In this document: piece after piece, positions 7,655 to 16,701 of the stretch
How positions within the stretch are numbered: the stretch's first letter is position 1
How the letters are laid out: each line of letters starts with the position of its first letter
Assembly (NCBI GenBank): GCA_016722075.1
Contig: JADKGW010000001.1
Coordinates: 3,720,001 to 3,784,000, forward strand
Source: Candidatus Kouleothrix ribensis
GTDB taxonomy: Bacteria > Chloroflexota > Chloroflexia > Chloroflexales > Roseiflexaceae
Length of the DNA: 64,000 nt
Direction of reading: 5' to 3'
Program-made: the position numbers and the translations under genes
Notes under the pieces: model-generated
What the model saw: the letters and a program-made list of their open reading frames with translations, nothing else
Databases searched by the model: none
Told to the model about the DNA's origin: nothing

Positions 7655-10543
7655 CTACGGTCGGCTCGCCGCCACGCCACCATAGTCGGCCGGCAGGCGA
7701 TACACTCGCGTCACCAGATCGGCCGGCGTGCCCTCGACGATCGCCGGATAAGGCGGCGTCTCGTACACCAGCTCGAAGCCCAGCTCGTCGTCTTCGATCA
7801 GGCCATCAATCAGCTCGCGCGCGGCTGCGCTCGGCTGGGCAAAGGTGTCGCGCACGAGGTAGCGTACGTGATAGTGCCGCGCCAGCGCGAGAAACACCGC
7901 GCGGTCGGCGGTATTCGGCACCATCAGCGCCGGGCGCTGGCTTACCCAGTTGAGCTGCCAGGGTAGCCGGGTCATGGCCACATCGGCGGGCGCAGTGTTG
8001 TCGCGCAACCAGCGATAGGCGTCGGTGTCGGCCTGGTACAGCGCCGGCTCCTCGCGCACTTTCTTGGCGTTATATGGCCACGAAGGCTGGCCGATCAGGA
8101 ACAGCACGGTGAGTGCCAGTGTCAACCCGGCCGGCGCCCAGCGCCTGTCGCCAATCGCCGCCACGCGGTCGTAGCCACGCCAGAGCGCGTAGCCGGCCAG
8201 CAGTGCCAGCCATGGCATGATCATCAGGAAGTAGCGCTCTTCGTCGGCATGCCAGTAGCCAACCAGGAACAGGGTGTACGGCCCGAATGCCAACGACAAC
8301 AGCGCCAGCAGGCGCCGCCGCGAGCGCAGCGCGCCGAGCATGCCCAGCAACGCCAGCCAGGCGCCTAACCCAAACAGCAAGGCCTTCTTCTGGCTTTCGG
8401 GGTCGCTCAGCGCGCGCGACTGGTCGAGCCATGGTGGTAGCAGGTAGTTGCGCACCGCGCGGGCCTGGGTCGCCAGCTTCAGCAGCGTCACGTCGAAGCC
8501 CCAGCGTAGCACCCAGCTGCGATCGGGCACCCCTTCGACGCTCAGACCATCCTGGGTGGTGTAGACCTTGTAGATATCTTCCCAGTCGCCATAGCCCAGC
8601 ACCCACGCATCGTGGCTCTCGGTCGAGTAGAACGGTTTGCCGAACAGCGCGTAGTTCCGCACGATGTAGGGCGACAGAATCGCCAGCGCGACCAGCCCCC
8701 ACAGCAGCACCGGGGCGAATGCGCGCAGCACCTGCTGCGCGGCCTGGCCCGGCCCAGCCGCCGGCCAGCCGCGCCGGCCGGCCTGGCCCAGCAGCCACAG
8801 CCCCATGCCCAGTGCGATCAGCGCGCCACTCGGCTTCTGCACCATCATCAGGCCGGTCAAAACACTGGAACCAAGAACCAGGCGCCATGAGCCAGACCAT
8901 GCGCGGTTCTCGGTTCCTGGCGCTTGGCTCTCGGGTTGTGCGCGATAGAGTGCGTAAATCGCCCCAAACGCGAACACCACGAACGCCAGGTCGCTGGTGG
9001 TATAGATCACCAGCCGGAAGAACAGGTAGTTGGTCAGAATGATCAGCGCGGCGGTCAGGCCGACCCGGCGATCCCAGATCCGCGCGCCGGCCGCGAAGAT
9101 CATGAGCACGAGCAGGCTCATGAACACCAGGTTCGGCAGTTTGGCGACCCAATCGCTGGCGCCGAGCAGCCAGAAGAATGGCGCAATCCACACCGGCTGC
9201 AGCAGCGGCCAGGTCTCTTGCGCGCGCGTCACGCCGCTGCGCAGCTCGTAGAACTGTGTGACGTAATCGACCACCCAGCCGCGCCCGCGCACCAGGTTGC
9301 GCGCCACCACTGCGTTGTCGGCGTAGTCGGCATGCCCAACGTACGGCAGCTGCGCGATGACCGCAGCCTCGTAGCCGATCCAGATCACGCAGGCCAGTGC
9401 CAGCAGCGCGGTCGCGCCACGCCGCGAGCCGATCAGCCGCACGATCGCATCGGCCAGGCGCGGTAGCCCGGCCCGCCCGCGCACCAGGATCAGCAGTAGC
9501 AGGCCCATGCCCAGCAGGCCGAATAGCAGCGAGTCGGGGAAATTATCGCTAATGCTATGCAGGCCGGGCGGCTTGAGCGTAGCGCTGGCGCGCGCGGCCA
9601 CGTAGGCCAGCCAGGCGGCTACCAGCGCCGTCAGCCCATAGTTGAGCGCGGCGCCACGCGCGTAGCGATGCAGCAAGCGGGCCAGCAGCGCCAGCAGCGC
9701 GCGGCGCTGTGCGAAGGCCAGCAGCAATAGCAGGCCGGCCACCAGCCACGGCAGCAGCGCGGCGGCCCACACCCGCGCCAGCGCCAGCGTAATCGCCGCG
9801 CCACTGATCACCAGTGTGGCCAGCACAAACGCCGGAGTCGGCCGGCCTAGCAGCACCACGAACGCCAGCAGGCATAGCGCGCCACACAGCACCAGCAGCA
9901 GCACCGGCCGGGCTGCCGGGATGCCGAACGCCAGGGCACTATCGGCAGCGTGCAGGTGCAGCGCATCAATGCGAATCCCCTTCGGCCGCCGGTCGGCCCC
10001 GGTGAAGGTAGCCGAGGTGTGCAAGCGCAGCGTCAGCTGGTCGCGCGCATCAACCCGCGCAGGCACCCGAAAGGTATATTCGGCCCATTGCTCGGTCGGC
10101 TTGAAGCGCCCTAAAGCCACGTCATTTGCGAACAAATCGACGATCGGCTGGCCCACCTGGCCGGCGGCATCGGGTGGCCAACCCTGCACGCGCAGTGTGA
10201 CCAGCAGGTCGCCGCCTGCGCCCAGGCCGGGCAGGCTAATCTCGGCGTCCTGGCGCGTCCAGCGGCTCCGATCGCCCTGGTTGCCGGTGATCTCGTCGCT
10301 ATAGAAGGTGCTCGCGTCGGCCTGGCCCAACCCCTGGCTGGCCCGCAGAAATAGCCGGTCGCCCAGCCAGCCGATCGGGATGGTGGATTCGGCCGGCGCC
10401 TGGTAGGCCAGCAGGGCGGCCAACAGCGCCAGCATGAGGATCAGCACAAGCCGAGGATCGCGTACAAACACAAACGGGCCGCGACTGGTACCGCTGTGTG
10501 TAGACCACCGCGTCGATTGTGTACTTGCCGTCTCTGTGCTCAC
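7655..10543 (-). CDS. GT-C family membrane glycosyltransferase (ArnT/PMT-like)
   Basis: A 962-residue integral membrane protein. One N-terminal membrane segment (LVLILMLALLAALLAYQA), then an extracytoplasmic beta-rich region about residues 50-200, then many hydrophobic helices. The loop VGHADYADNAVVARNLVRGRGWVVDY has the acidic residue expected at the catalytic loop of GT-C enzymes, which use polyprenyl-phosphate sugars outside the membrane; later hydrophobic blocks and a soluble C-terminal tail follow the same plan. Start is GTG at 10541-10543; a TATAAT box lies only seven bases upstream, so the message may be leaderless. First gene of the sugar cluster. A 13-bp hairpin repeat lies inside the coding region at 8867-8917. 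Confidence 0.82.
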   Translation of the reverse strand: MSTETASTQSTRWSTHSGTSRGPFVFVRDPRLVLILMLALLAALLAYQAPAESTIPIGWLGDRLFLRASQGLGQADASTFYSDEITGNQGDRSRWTRQDAEISLPGLGAGGDLLVTLRVQGWPPDAAGQVGQPIVDLFANDVALGRFKPTEQWAEYTFRVPARVDARDQLTLRLHTSATFTGADRRPKGIRIDALHLHAADSALAFGIPAARPVLLLVLCGALCLLAFVVLLGRPTPAFVLATLVISGAAITLALARVWAAALLPWLVAGLLLLLAFAQRRALLALLARLLHRYARGAALNYGLTALVAAWLAYVAARASATLKPPGLHSISDNFPDSLLFGLLGMGLLLLILVRGRAGLPRLADAIVRLIGSRRGATALLALACVIWIGYEAAVIAQLPYVGHADYADNAVVARNLVRGRGWVVDYVTQFYELRSGVTRAQETWPLLQPVWIAPFFWLLGASDWVAKLPNLVFMSLLVLMIFAAGARIWDRRVGLTAALIILTNYLFFRLVIYTTSDLAFVVFAFGAIYALYRAQPESQAPGTENRAWSGSWRLVLGSSVLTGLMMVQKPSGALIALGMGLWLLGQAGRRGWPAAGPGQAAQQVLRAFAPVLLWGLVALAILSPYIVRNYALFGKPFYSTESHDAWVLGYGDWEDIYKVYTTQDGLSVEGVPDRSWVLRWGFDVTLLKLATQARAVRNYLLPPWLDQSRALSDPESQKKALLFGLGAWLALLGMLGALRSRRRLLALLSLAFGPYTLFLVGYWHADEERYFLMIMPWLALLAGYALWRGYDRVAAIGDRRWAPAGLTLALTVLFLIGQPSWPYNAKKVREEPALYQADTDAYRWLRDNTAPADVAMTRLPWQLNWVSQRPALMVPNTADRAVFLALARHYHVRYLVRDTFAQPSAAARELIDGLIEDDELGFELVYETPPYPAIVEGTPADLVTRVYRLPADYGGVAASRP

Positions 10544-10862
10544 GGCACCTATTATACCGCGAGTTGTGCTGACGAAACAATGCGCCGTGGCTGACAGGCG
10601 TGCGATTCGATGCTGGACTCTGCCTCAGAATGTGCTAAAATAGCGGGGTATCAACACCAGGCGATCGAGCAAGCATCCACCCACCACGTTGTGCTGTAGG
10701 CGCACTCCGGTTCGCCCTGAGCGCTGAAGATATCAAATGCGGCAGAGTTCACACTACACGCATCGGCCATGCGACAGTGCGCAATCTCACGTTCAAAGCG
10801 CAGAGCGAGCGGTTTGTTACACAGGCAAAGCCGCCTGTATACCTGATGAGAGGAAGCGTATT
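10544..10862. promoter_or_regulatory. divergent promoter region; TATAAT on the minus strand
   Basis: Minus-strand TATAAT at 10551-10556 precedes the GTG start of the 962-residue protein by seven bases. On the plus strand TAAAAT near 10633 and GTATACC near 10838 are possible -10 elements for the small gene at 10863. The rest of this 319-bp gap shows no gene. Confidence 0.5.
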
Positions 10863-11087
10863 ATGCCTGTAGTTGAGCTGGATGGCCTCATCGACCGGCT
10901 CCTTCCACAGATCCTAGCCGACCGCGATCTTGGCGACGGGCGCACATTCACCCGGCTACACCTCAACCACCTATGGGCACTTAGCTGCCTGCATGTCGGC
11001 GAATGCTACGACAAAGAGCTGCTTGCCCGGCAGGTGAGCAGCCATCTACCACCAAAAGTGCTGCTATCGCGCGAAGTTGCCGCCTAG
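10863..11087 (+). CDS. small hypothetical protein, 74 aa
   Basis: Starts at an ATG preceded by GAGAGGAAG seven bases away, which argues for real translation. The product (MPVVELDGLIDRLLPQILAD at its start) is mostly helical, with no signal peptide, membrane segment or known motif that I recognise; two cysteines lie near the middle (SCLHVGEC). It is divergent from the GT-C gene and convergent with the hydrolase that follows. Function unknown. Confidence 0.5.
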   Translation: MPVVELDGLIDRLLPQILADRDLGDGRTFTRLHLNHLWALSCLHVGECYDKELLARQVSSHLPPKVLLSREVAA

Positions 11088-11139
11088 CGGTTAGCAGGCT
11101 GGTTGGCGCCTGGCCCTTCGTTCCAAAGATGTCCCTGGC

Positions 11140-11925
11140 TCACTGCCCCGGCGCTTCGCCCTGCGCTGCAGCGCGCTGCACCAGCGCACGCAATGCCGCG
11201 CTTACCTCGGCCGGCCGCTCGATCGTCGGCATATGCCCCACGCCCGCAACAACCACCAGCGTCGAGCCGGCGATCTGTTCGTGCAGGGTCAGGCTATACT
11301 TGAGCGGCACCATCTGATCGGCGTCGCCGCAGATGATCGTGGCTGGGCAGCGGAGCGCACCAAGCCGTGTGCGCACATCAAAGGCATCACACGCGATCAA
11401 ATCACCCTGATACACCGGCGGGTCGCACTGCAACAACCCCGCCTCGGCGCGCGCAAGCATGTCGGCAGGCGCGGTGGGCGCATACGAGTGGCTAACGATT
11501 GTGCGCACGGTTGCGGCGGTGTCGTGTACGATGCCGCTGAGGAACGCCGGCGCAACCCGCAGGCGAGCACCGCCGCCTACCAGTGCCAGCGCCGATACCC
11601 GCTCGGGGTAGCCGAGTGCAAGCTCGAGCGCGATTGCGCTACCCATCGAATGGCCCGCCAGCACCACGCGCGTAAGCCCGCACGCCTCGAGCAGCGCGAT
11701 CACTGCGGCAGCGTACGCCGCGATCGTGGTTCGGCCGGGCCGGGCCGATCGCCCGTGGCCGGGCAGATCAGGCACATACACCTGCGCTATGCCCGCGAGT
11801 GCGCCCAGCTGGTGCCCCCAATGCTGGTGGTTGCCGCCTGCGCCATGCAGGCACACCAGCGCCGGGCCGTGCGCACCGCGCCGCGCGTAGAAGATTGCGC
11901 CCTCGCTGGTGTGAATACTCGGCAT
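11140..11925 (-). CDS. alpha/beta hydrolase
   Basis: A 261-residue alpha/beta hydrolase. Oxyanion-hole region VCLHGAGGNHQHW, nucleophile elbow LAGHSMGSAIALELAL with Ser as nucleophile, acid strand IICGDADQMVPLKYS and catalytic His in VAGVGHMPTIERPAEV: a full Ser-Asp-His triad. No signal peptide. Substrate cannot be assigned; esterase, lactonase or haloperoxidase-type activities are all possible. A LysM protein gene lies just upstream on the same strand, about 55 bases away. Confidence 0.88.
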   Translation of the reverse strand: MPSIHTSEGAIFYARRGAHGPALVCLHGAGGNHQHWGHQLGALAGIAQVYVPDLPGHGRSARPGRTTIAAYAAAVIALLEACGLTRVVLAGHSMGSAIALELALGYPERVSALALVGGGARLRVAPAFLSGIVHDTAATVRTIVSHSYAPTAPADMLARAEAGLLQCDPPVYQGDLIACDAFDVRTRLGALRCPATIICGDADQMVPLKYSLTLHEQIAGSTLVVVAGVGHMPTIERPAEVSAALRALVQRAAAQGEAPGQ

Positions 11926-11979
11926 CGCGTTGCTCGCGGAACAGCTATCGGCCTGGCCTAATTCAAATAGAACCGGCGT

Positions 11980-12420
11980 TTATTTCTTTGGAATGCGGAG
12001 CACCTGGCCAACTCGCAAGCTGTCGGGGTTGGCGATCTCGTTATTGGCGATGATCTCTTTGACCGTCACACCAAACTTGTTAGCCAGCGCCAGCAGTTCG
12101 TCGCCGCGCTGAACTGTGTACTCAACGAAGCCGCCCTGGCTCGCGGCGGCAGTTGGCTCGGCCGTCGGCGCAGGGGCGGTAGGCACGGCCGTGGGTTCGG
12201 CCGGCGAGGTAGCCGCCGGCACACTGGTGGCCGGCACAGCGGTTGGCGCGGGCGGCACGGTGGGGGCATTCGTCGGCACACTTGCACCGGCAGGGGTAGC
12301 TGTGCCGGGCTGCGCCGCCGTGATTGGCGACGACGACGATGTGCCGGCGACAATATAGCCGGCTGCAATTGCGATCAGAGCAGCAAGCGCACACACCACA
12401 ATAATACTGTTTCGCTGCAT
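11980..12420 (-). CDS. membrane-anchored LysM domain protein
   Basis: A 146-residue protein. Residues about 5-28 are one hydrophobic segment (IIVVCALAALIAIAAGYIVAG) that anchors it or is cleaved. Residues 30-95 are a low-complexity Pro/Ala/Thr linker. The C-terminal 45 residues are one LysM domain (VEYTVQRGDELLALANKFGV, ending IANPDSLRVGQVLRIP), which binds N-acetylglucosamine glycans such as peptidoglycan. Start is the ATG at 12418-12420; five codons upstream in frame are less likely. Probably placed outside the membrane on the cell wall; partner unknown. Confidence 0.85.
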   Translation of the reverse strand: MQRNSIIVVCALAALIAIAAGYIVAGTSSSSPITAAQPGTATPAGASVPTNAPTVPPAPTAVPATSVPAATSPAEPTAVPTAPAPTAEPTAAASQGGFVEYTVQRGDELLALANKFGVTVKEIIANNEIANPDSLRVGQVLRIPKK

Positions 12421-12586
12421 ACATGTTTCCTCCACAATCGTTCGTAACTCAATACGTAATGTGCCTTACAATGTCCTTTCCTATGTAGTAAACGCTGGTG
12501 GATGCTTCTACGCTACGGTCTATCATAACGAGTTTGTCACATATGATCAAACTGAGATCAATAGCCGGCAATCAGCCACGATCTGG

Positions 12587-12592
12587 TATAAT
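12587..12592 (+). promoter_or_regulatory. -10 box TATAAT
   Basis: TGGTATAAT is a consensus -10 element 50 bases before the response-regulator ATG at 12642. The -35 position (about 12564-12569) is GC-rich and not consensus. Confidence 0.6.
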
Positions 12593-12641
12593 AGCCGCGG
12601 CCGGCTGCCGGGGTCTACACAACACAGGGAGAGCCTTGAGC

Positions 12642-13011
12642 ATGGAGTATAAACCAACTATCTTGATCATGGACGACGATCTGGCCATGCAAACTGTCCT
12701 CGAGATTGCACTGCGTGAGGCCGGCTATCAGGTTATCCTGGCCAGCGACGGGCAAGAGGGCATCGAGAAAAATTCGCGCGCTCAAGCCTAATCTGGTTGT
12801 CTCCGACATCATGATGCCGCAGATGGACGGTGTCGAGGCGTTTCACCTGATCAAAGAAGAGCTCCAAGACGATGGCATCCCGATCTTCATTATGACTGCG
12901 CTGAATCGCAAGCCCTGGTTTGCCGACATGGAGGCCGAGGGGGCTGTGATCATCCAGAAGCCCTTCGAGGTCGATCAGTTCATACGCCTCGTGAACGATA
13001 TGCTGCTCTGA
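12642..13011 (+). pseudogene. single-domain response regulator, interrupted by +1 frameshift
   Basis: A CheY-like receiver of about 122 residues. The first frame gives ILIMDDDLAMQTVLEIALRE up to GQEGIEK; the second gives ALKPNLVVSDIMMPQMDGVE (phospho-acceptor Asp in SDIMMP), IFIMTALNRK and a final IIQKPFEVDQFIRLVNDMLL. The two join if one A is removed from the run of five A at about 12769-12773. The first frame otherwise stops at a TAA in 12789-12791. Ribosome site GGGAGAG lies upstream of the ATG. Either a sequence error, a recent mutation or, less likely, slippage. No output domain and no adjacent kinase. Confidence 0.8.
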
Positions 13012-13065
13012 TCGCCACTGCTCGGCCGGCGTGCATCCTACGGTCTATTCAAACCCACAGCTGCT

Positions 13066-13569
13066 TTAGCCTGGCGCGGCTGCCAGGCGATCGAATAGCG
13101 GCCGCAGCCTGGCATAGGTTTGGGCGAGTGCCTCGGGGATGAGCTTGGTGCCGCCGACAATCGGCATGAAGTTAGCGTCGCCGTTCCAGCGCGGCACGAT
13201 ATGCATGTGCAGGTGTTCGTCGATACCCGCGCCGGCAGTGCGCCCGAGGTTTATGCCGATATTGAAGCCGTGTGGCGCGAGTACCTCGGCTATGATCGCC
13301 ACGCTCTGCTGTGTGACACCAAACAGCTCGGCGGCGACGGCCGGATCGAGGCCGGGCAGGTCGGCGGTATGCTGAAAAGGTACCACCATCAGGTGGCCGG
13401 TGTTATACGGGTAGAGGTTCATCAGCACGTAGCAGTGCCCGGCGCGGTAGAGCACCAGGTTAGCCTGGTCGGGCGTGCGCGCACCACAATCGCACAGCAC
13501 ACAGCCATCCCCGGCTGCGTCGATCCCACTGATGTAGGCCATACGCCAGGGCGTAAACTTGATCTCCAT
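13066..13569 (-). CDS. HIT family protein (Ap4A hydrolase/phosphorylase type)
   Basis: A 167-residue histidine-triad protein. The HxHxH catalytic motif is EHLHMHIVPRW near residues 118-127, with the upstream NIGINLGRTAGAG strand and an N-terminal CVLCDCG that may bind zinc. These enzymes split dinucleoside polyphosphates or nucleotide phosphoramidates. A much longer open frame runs upstream to 14409, but that part is antisense-frame noise within the SPFH gene; the ATG at 13567-13569 starts the conserved region. Confidence 0.88.
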   Translation of the reverse strand: MEIKFTPWRMAYISGIDAAGDGCVLCDCGARTPDQANLVLYRAGHCYVLMNLYPYNTGHLMVVPFQHTADLPGLDPAVAAELFGVTQQSVAIIAEVLAPHGFNIGINLGRTAGAGIDEHLHMHIVPRWNGDANFMPIVGGTKLIPEALAQTYARLRPLFDRLAAAPG

Positions 13570-13607
13570 TGGCGCATCCGATCTGGTACGTCGCTCATTC
13601 ACACGGC

Positions 13608-15035
13608 TTACGCGGTGCCCCGTGCTTGAGCCCGATTCGGCCTGCAGTAGCGGTGTGTGCGCTCGAAGAACGCACACACCGCTACGGAATTCTGGTATCT
13701 TTGGGTGCTGGTGATGATGCTCACCTGGTTGGCGCCGTCCTGCTTGATCGCCGACGTGACCTGGCGCAGCCGGTTCACGACCTTGGCCTCGATGCCCCGG
13801 ATCATGCCGACGTCGCGGAAGTGCACCTTGCGGATGTAGACCGAGCCGAGCTTGTAGCCCCACTCCTGCGACTTGGGCGACACCTCGCCGCGCACGGTCT
13901 GGCTCATGGTGTGGCGGGTCTCGAGCATATCGGCCAGCGGCATGTTGCTGAGGTTGCGCACCACCGCGTTGCTGACGTTGGCGGCCAGCGAGCCGCGCGG
14001 GTCGGCGTTCTTGAACAGGTACGCCACCGGGTCGCTGAGGAACATCTCGTACCAGATGCCGATGCCCATGGGCGCGCCTTCCTCGGAGTTGACCGGCTGG
14101 CTGCGCAGGTAGACCTGGTCGAGGCGCATGTCGAGCGGCCCACTGCGCTTCAGTTCGGCCAGCTGCCCGGCCAGCGCGCGCAGCGGCTCGACCTCGGCCT
14201 GGGCCTTGAGCGTCTCGATCTCCACGGCGCGGCGCGACTGCACGATCTTCTGATCGGCCGAGGCCTGCGCCAGGCTGATATCGGACGAGACGTGGTTGTG
14301 CGCGGTGTTGATCGCCGCCAGCGCCGACTCCACCTCGGCCGGTGGGTCGATGCTGGTGATCAGCGAGGCGTCGAGGGTGATGCCGTAGCGCGCCTCGGCC
14401 GAGGCGCACTCGCGGTCCATGTGCTCGTTGAGGTCGCGCAGGTTCTTGCGCAGGTCGTTGATCGACACACCAGCGGCGATGCTATCGTCGGGCTGAACCG
14501 TGTCGAGGGCGCTGCCGGTGCGCGGCGCCTCGAAGTTGGCGATCCGCTCGCGCAGGATCGAGATGAAGTAGCCCATGACGTGCACGATCGGCCGCTTCAC
14601 GCCGAACAGGTAGGCGTACAGGTTGCGCTCGCAGACGCGGTAGCGGATCTGGCCGGTCAGCCCGATGTTGAGCTGGTCCTTGGTGACCGCCGCCAGCTCG
14701 CTGCCGCCCTTATTCGCGGCCGGGTCTTCGGCGTCGAAGGCCATGTTCACCGTCTGGGTCGCGATCGAGACCTTGTGGATGCGCTCCCACGGCCACTTCA
14801 AGTATGGCCCGCCCGGCGGAATGACGCGCATCTGCGGGTAAGCGTAGCGATCACGCTCCTCGGGCCGCAGGTACTCGGCGAACGGGTCTTCGAGCGTCGA
14901 TTTGCCGATCCGCTCGGCGCGGCCGAAGCTGGTCTTGACGGCGCGCTCGTTCTGGTTGACGGTGTAGGATCCGCCAACCAGGTAGCGCATCAAGAACCAG
15001 GCGATAAACCCGGCGATCATGCCTGCTAACAGCAT
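13608..15035 (-). CDS. SPFH/Band 7 domain membrane protein
   Basis: A 475-residue protein with an N-terminal membrane segment (MLLAGMIAGFIAWFLMRYLV), a Band 7 domain (GSYTVNQNERAVKTSFGRAE, then VNMAFDAEDPAANK) and a helical coiled region rich in Ala/Glu (IVQSRRAVEIETLKAQAEVE). SPFH proteins form large membrane rings that organise lipid domains or shield proteases. The ATG at 15033-15035 follows AAAGGAGG. The last 25 or so residues after IITSTQRYQN are encoded by a 15-bp-arm hairpin at 13647-13685, so the natural C-terminus may have been replaced. Confidence 0.85.
   Translation of the reverse strand: MLLAGMIAGFIAWFLMRYLVGGSYTVNQNERAVKTSFGRAERIGKSTLEDPFAEYLRPEERDRYAYPQMRVIPPGGPYLKWPWERIHKVSIATQTVNMAFDAEDPAANKGGSELAAVTKDQLNIGLTGQIRYRVCERNLYAYLFGVKRPIVHVMGYFISILRERIANFEAPRTGSALDTVQPDDSIAAGVSINDLRKNLRDLNEHMDRECASAEARYGITLDASLITSIDPPAEVESALAAINTAHNHVSSDISLAQASADQKIVQSRRAVEIETLKAQAEVEPLRALAGQLAELKRSGPLDMRLDQVYLRSQPVNSEEGAPMGIGIWYEMFLSDPVAYLFKNADPRGSLAANVSNAVVRNLSNMPLADMLETRHTMSQTVRGEVSPKSQEWGYKLGSVYIRKVHFRDVGMIRGIEAKVVNRLRQVTSAIKQDGANQVSIITSTQRYQNSVAVCAFFERTHRYCRPNRAQARGTA
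13647..13685. repeat. 15-bp perfect inverted repeat in the SPFH gene end
   Basis: GTAGCGGTGTGTGCG (13647-13661) and CGCACACACCGCTAC (13671-13685) are exact inverted copies around a 9-base loop. There is no T run, so it is a poor intrinsic terminator. It codes the final residues of the SPFH frame. Confidence 0.8.
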
Positions 15036-15254
15036 ATGGCCTCCTTTCGTACAATGTGAATAGCAGCTTCCCCAAACCGGCAACCAACTACACAAGCCTG
15101 TTCAAAGTGTCGCACACTCTGCACGCAAGCATCCACTCAATCCAGGAACGATTTTGGATCTCTTAGGGACTCGCTTTTGTTACAACATCCCAGGGTGGGG
15201 GTTAGGGGCGGCGAAACTACCCTCGTACCCCCACTCGAGGGAGATCTGGATGAG

Positions 15255-15264
15255 CCACAGGCCC
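15255..15264. repeat. target site duplication, left copy
   Basis: CCACAGGCCC immediately before the insertion-sequence left end; the same ten bases follow the right end at 16464-16473. Ten bases fits IS4-family target duplications. Confidence 0.75.
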
Positions 15265-16463
15265 CCTCAAAGGGTTTCACTTGACAAACGGCGGTGGACA
15301 GGACGCCATCCTTTGGTAGGCATGATCATGCGTTCTAACACTTGAACGCACCAAGGAGGATTCCATGCCCACCGCACCCGTGTATGATAGCATGCAGCAA
15401 CAGCGACGCAGCACTTTGCCCCAGGCGCTCGCCAGACAAATCGCGACCCTGGCCTATGTTGTGGTCGCATCGGTTGCAGCATGTCTGCCCAAATCGGCAA
15501 GATTGCGCGCGCCATGCCGCTCGATACGACCCACGCGGCAAAGAACAGCGCATCCGGCGCTTGCTCGACAACGCGCCTGACCCAAACCGATCATTATCAG
15601 GCACTCGCGAAAGCCGCCTTAACCGGGCTGCAGGGGCAACGCGTCAACCTGTTGATTGACCGCGTCCTGCTGCGGGATCACCACAACATCCTGGTGGTCA
15701 GTGTCGGCTTTCAGCGCCGCAGCTTGCCAGTGGCCTGGCTGGCGTTGCCGCATCGGGGGCCAGTGGCCTGGCCGATCAGCAGACCCTCCTGCAGCAGGCG
15801 TTGGCGGTGTTGCCGCCCCGTGTCCGCAGTGACGATCCATGGCGATAGTGAGTTCCGCAGCCAGGAGTTATTCAGCTGGCTGCGCGATCTGAGCCACCAT
15901 GGCATGTTAGGCGTGACTGGTGCGACGCTGGTGGCGCTGACGCCCAGCAGCACCCCAGCCGCCCTAACGACGTGGCTGCCCCATCGCGCGAGCGTGGCGT
16001 ATCTGAGCGGCGTCTATCTCACCGAAGGTGCCACGGTCCGGTCAAGTGCTGGCATGGTGGGCCAAAGACGACGATGGCAAATGGATCGTGCGCGCCGTGA
16101 TGACGGATCTGCCGGCCACCTGGCAGACGTATCGCTGGGGACGGCGGCGCATGCGGATTGAGACGGTCTTTCGCGACTGGCAGGCGGGGGCTTTCACCTG
16201 GATCGGGCGGCATCACCGATCGCGACCGCTTTGCCAACCTGCTGCTGCCGCTGGTGATTGCGTATTTGTGGCTGGTCGCAATCGGGCGCTGGGTGGTCAA
16301 ACGCGGCTATCGCCACGCGGTCGATAGCCCAGCCCACAGCTGGAAGTACAGCTTGTTCCAAATCGGCGTGGCCTGGACGGAACGGCTGGCGGCCTACACG
16401 CAACCGATACCCATTTCCTTTAAATTGTATGCGTAATCGTGTCAATTGATGAAACCCTTTGAG
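15265..16463 (+). mobile_element. IS4-like insertion sequence, defective
   Basis: About 1.2 kb bounded by inverted ends: left CTCAAAGGGTTTCA (15266-15279), right TGAAACCCTTTGAG (16450-16463), 14 bp exact, with TTGACA/TGTCAA just inside both. The same ten bases flank each end, so the copy was made by transposition and both ends are intact. The single transposase reading frame is broken, so the copy is probably not autonomous. Confidence 0.85.
15365..16436 (+). pseudogene. IS4-family transposase, frameshifted
   Basis: Transposase signatures appear in several frames: RVNLLIDRVLLRDHHNI and FQRRSLPVAWLALPH, then VTIHGDSEFRSQELF (a DDE-type acidic site), and RRMRIETVFRDWQAG, which fits the conserved Tyr/Arg/Glu region around the last catalytic Glu of IS4 enzymes. 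Joining them needs changes of frame near 15745, 15835 and about 16040, and near 16200. The likely start is the ATG at 15365 after AAGGAGG. Function would be cut-and-paste transposition of this element. Confidence 0.75.
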
Positions 16464-16473
16464 CCACAGGCCC
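16464..16473. repeat. target site duplication, right copy
   Basis: CCACAGGCCC, identical to 15255-15264. The following 230 bp up to 16702 contain no gene that I can support. Confidence 0.75.
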
Positions 16474-16701
16474 TCCAGATCGCATCAATCGGACGAGTAG
16501 TTGGGCGCAAGTCCCTTATGCTACCATCCGCCCGCCTGCGCAGTGTATATACGCGCGCGGGCCAAACGTTGCGCTGCCACACCAGGAGGGCGTATACCGC
16601 AGCACGATGCGCACCACAAACGACCCGCCCAAAACGGCAGGCGTCGGGGCCAATTCCGGCCCCTCAGGCAAATGCACCGGCGCGCCATCGGTGTGCCCGC
16701 G

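Noticed and set aside
13608..13690. Intrinsic terminator at the SPFH gene end
   Set aside because: The hairpin has no T run on either strand and lies inside the reading frame.
13569..15029. Plus-strand 486-residue open frame across the SPFH gene
   Set aside because: It is the reverse complement of a gene with clear SPFH motifs and a strong ribosome site; its content (many His, Arg, Asp) is typical of antisense GC-rich frames.
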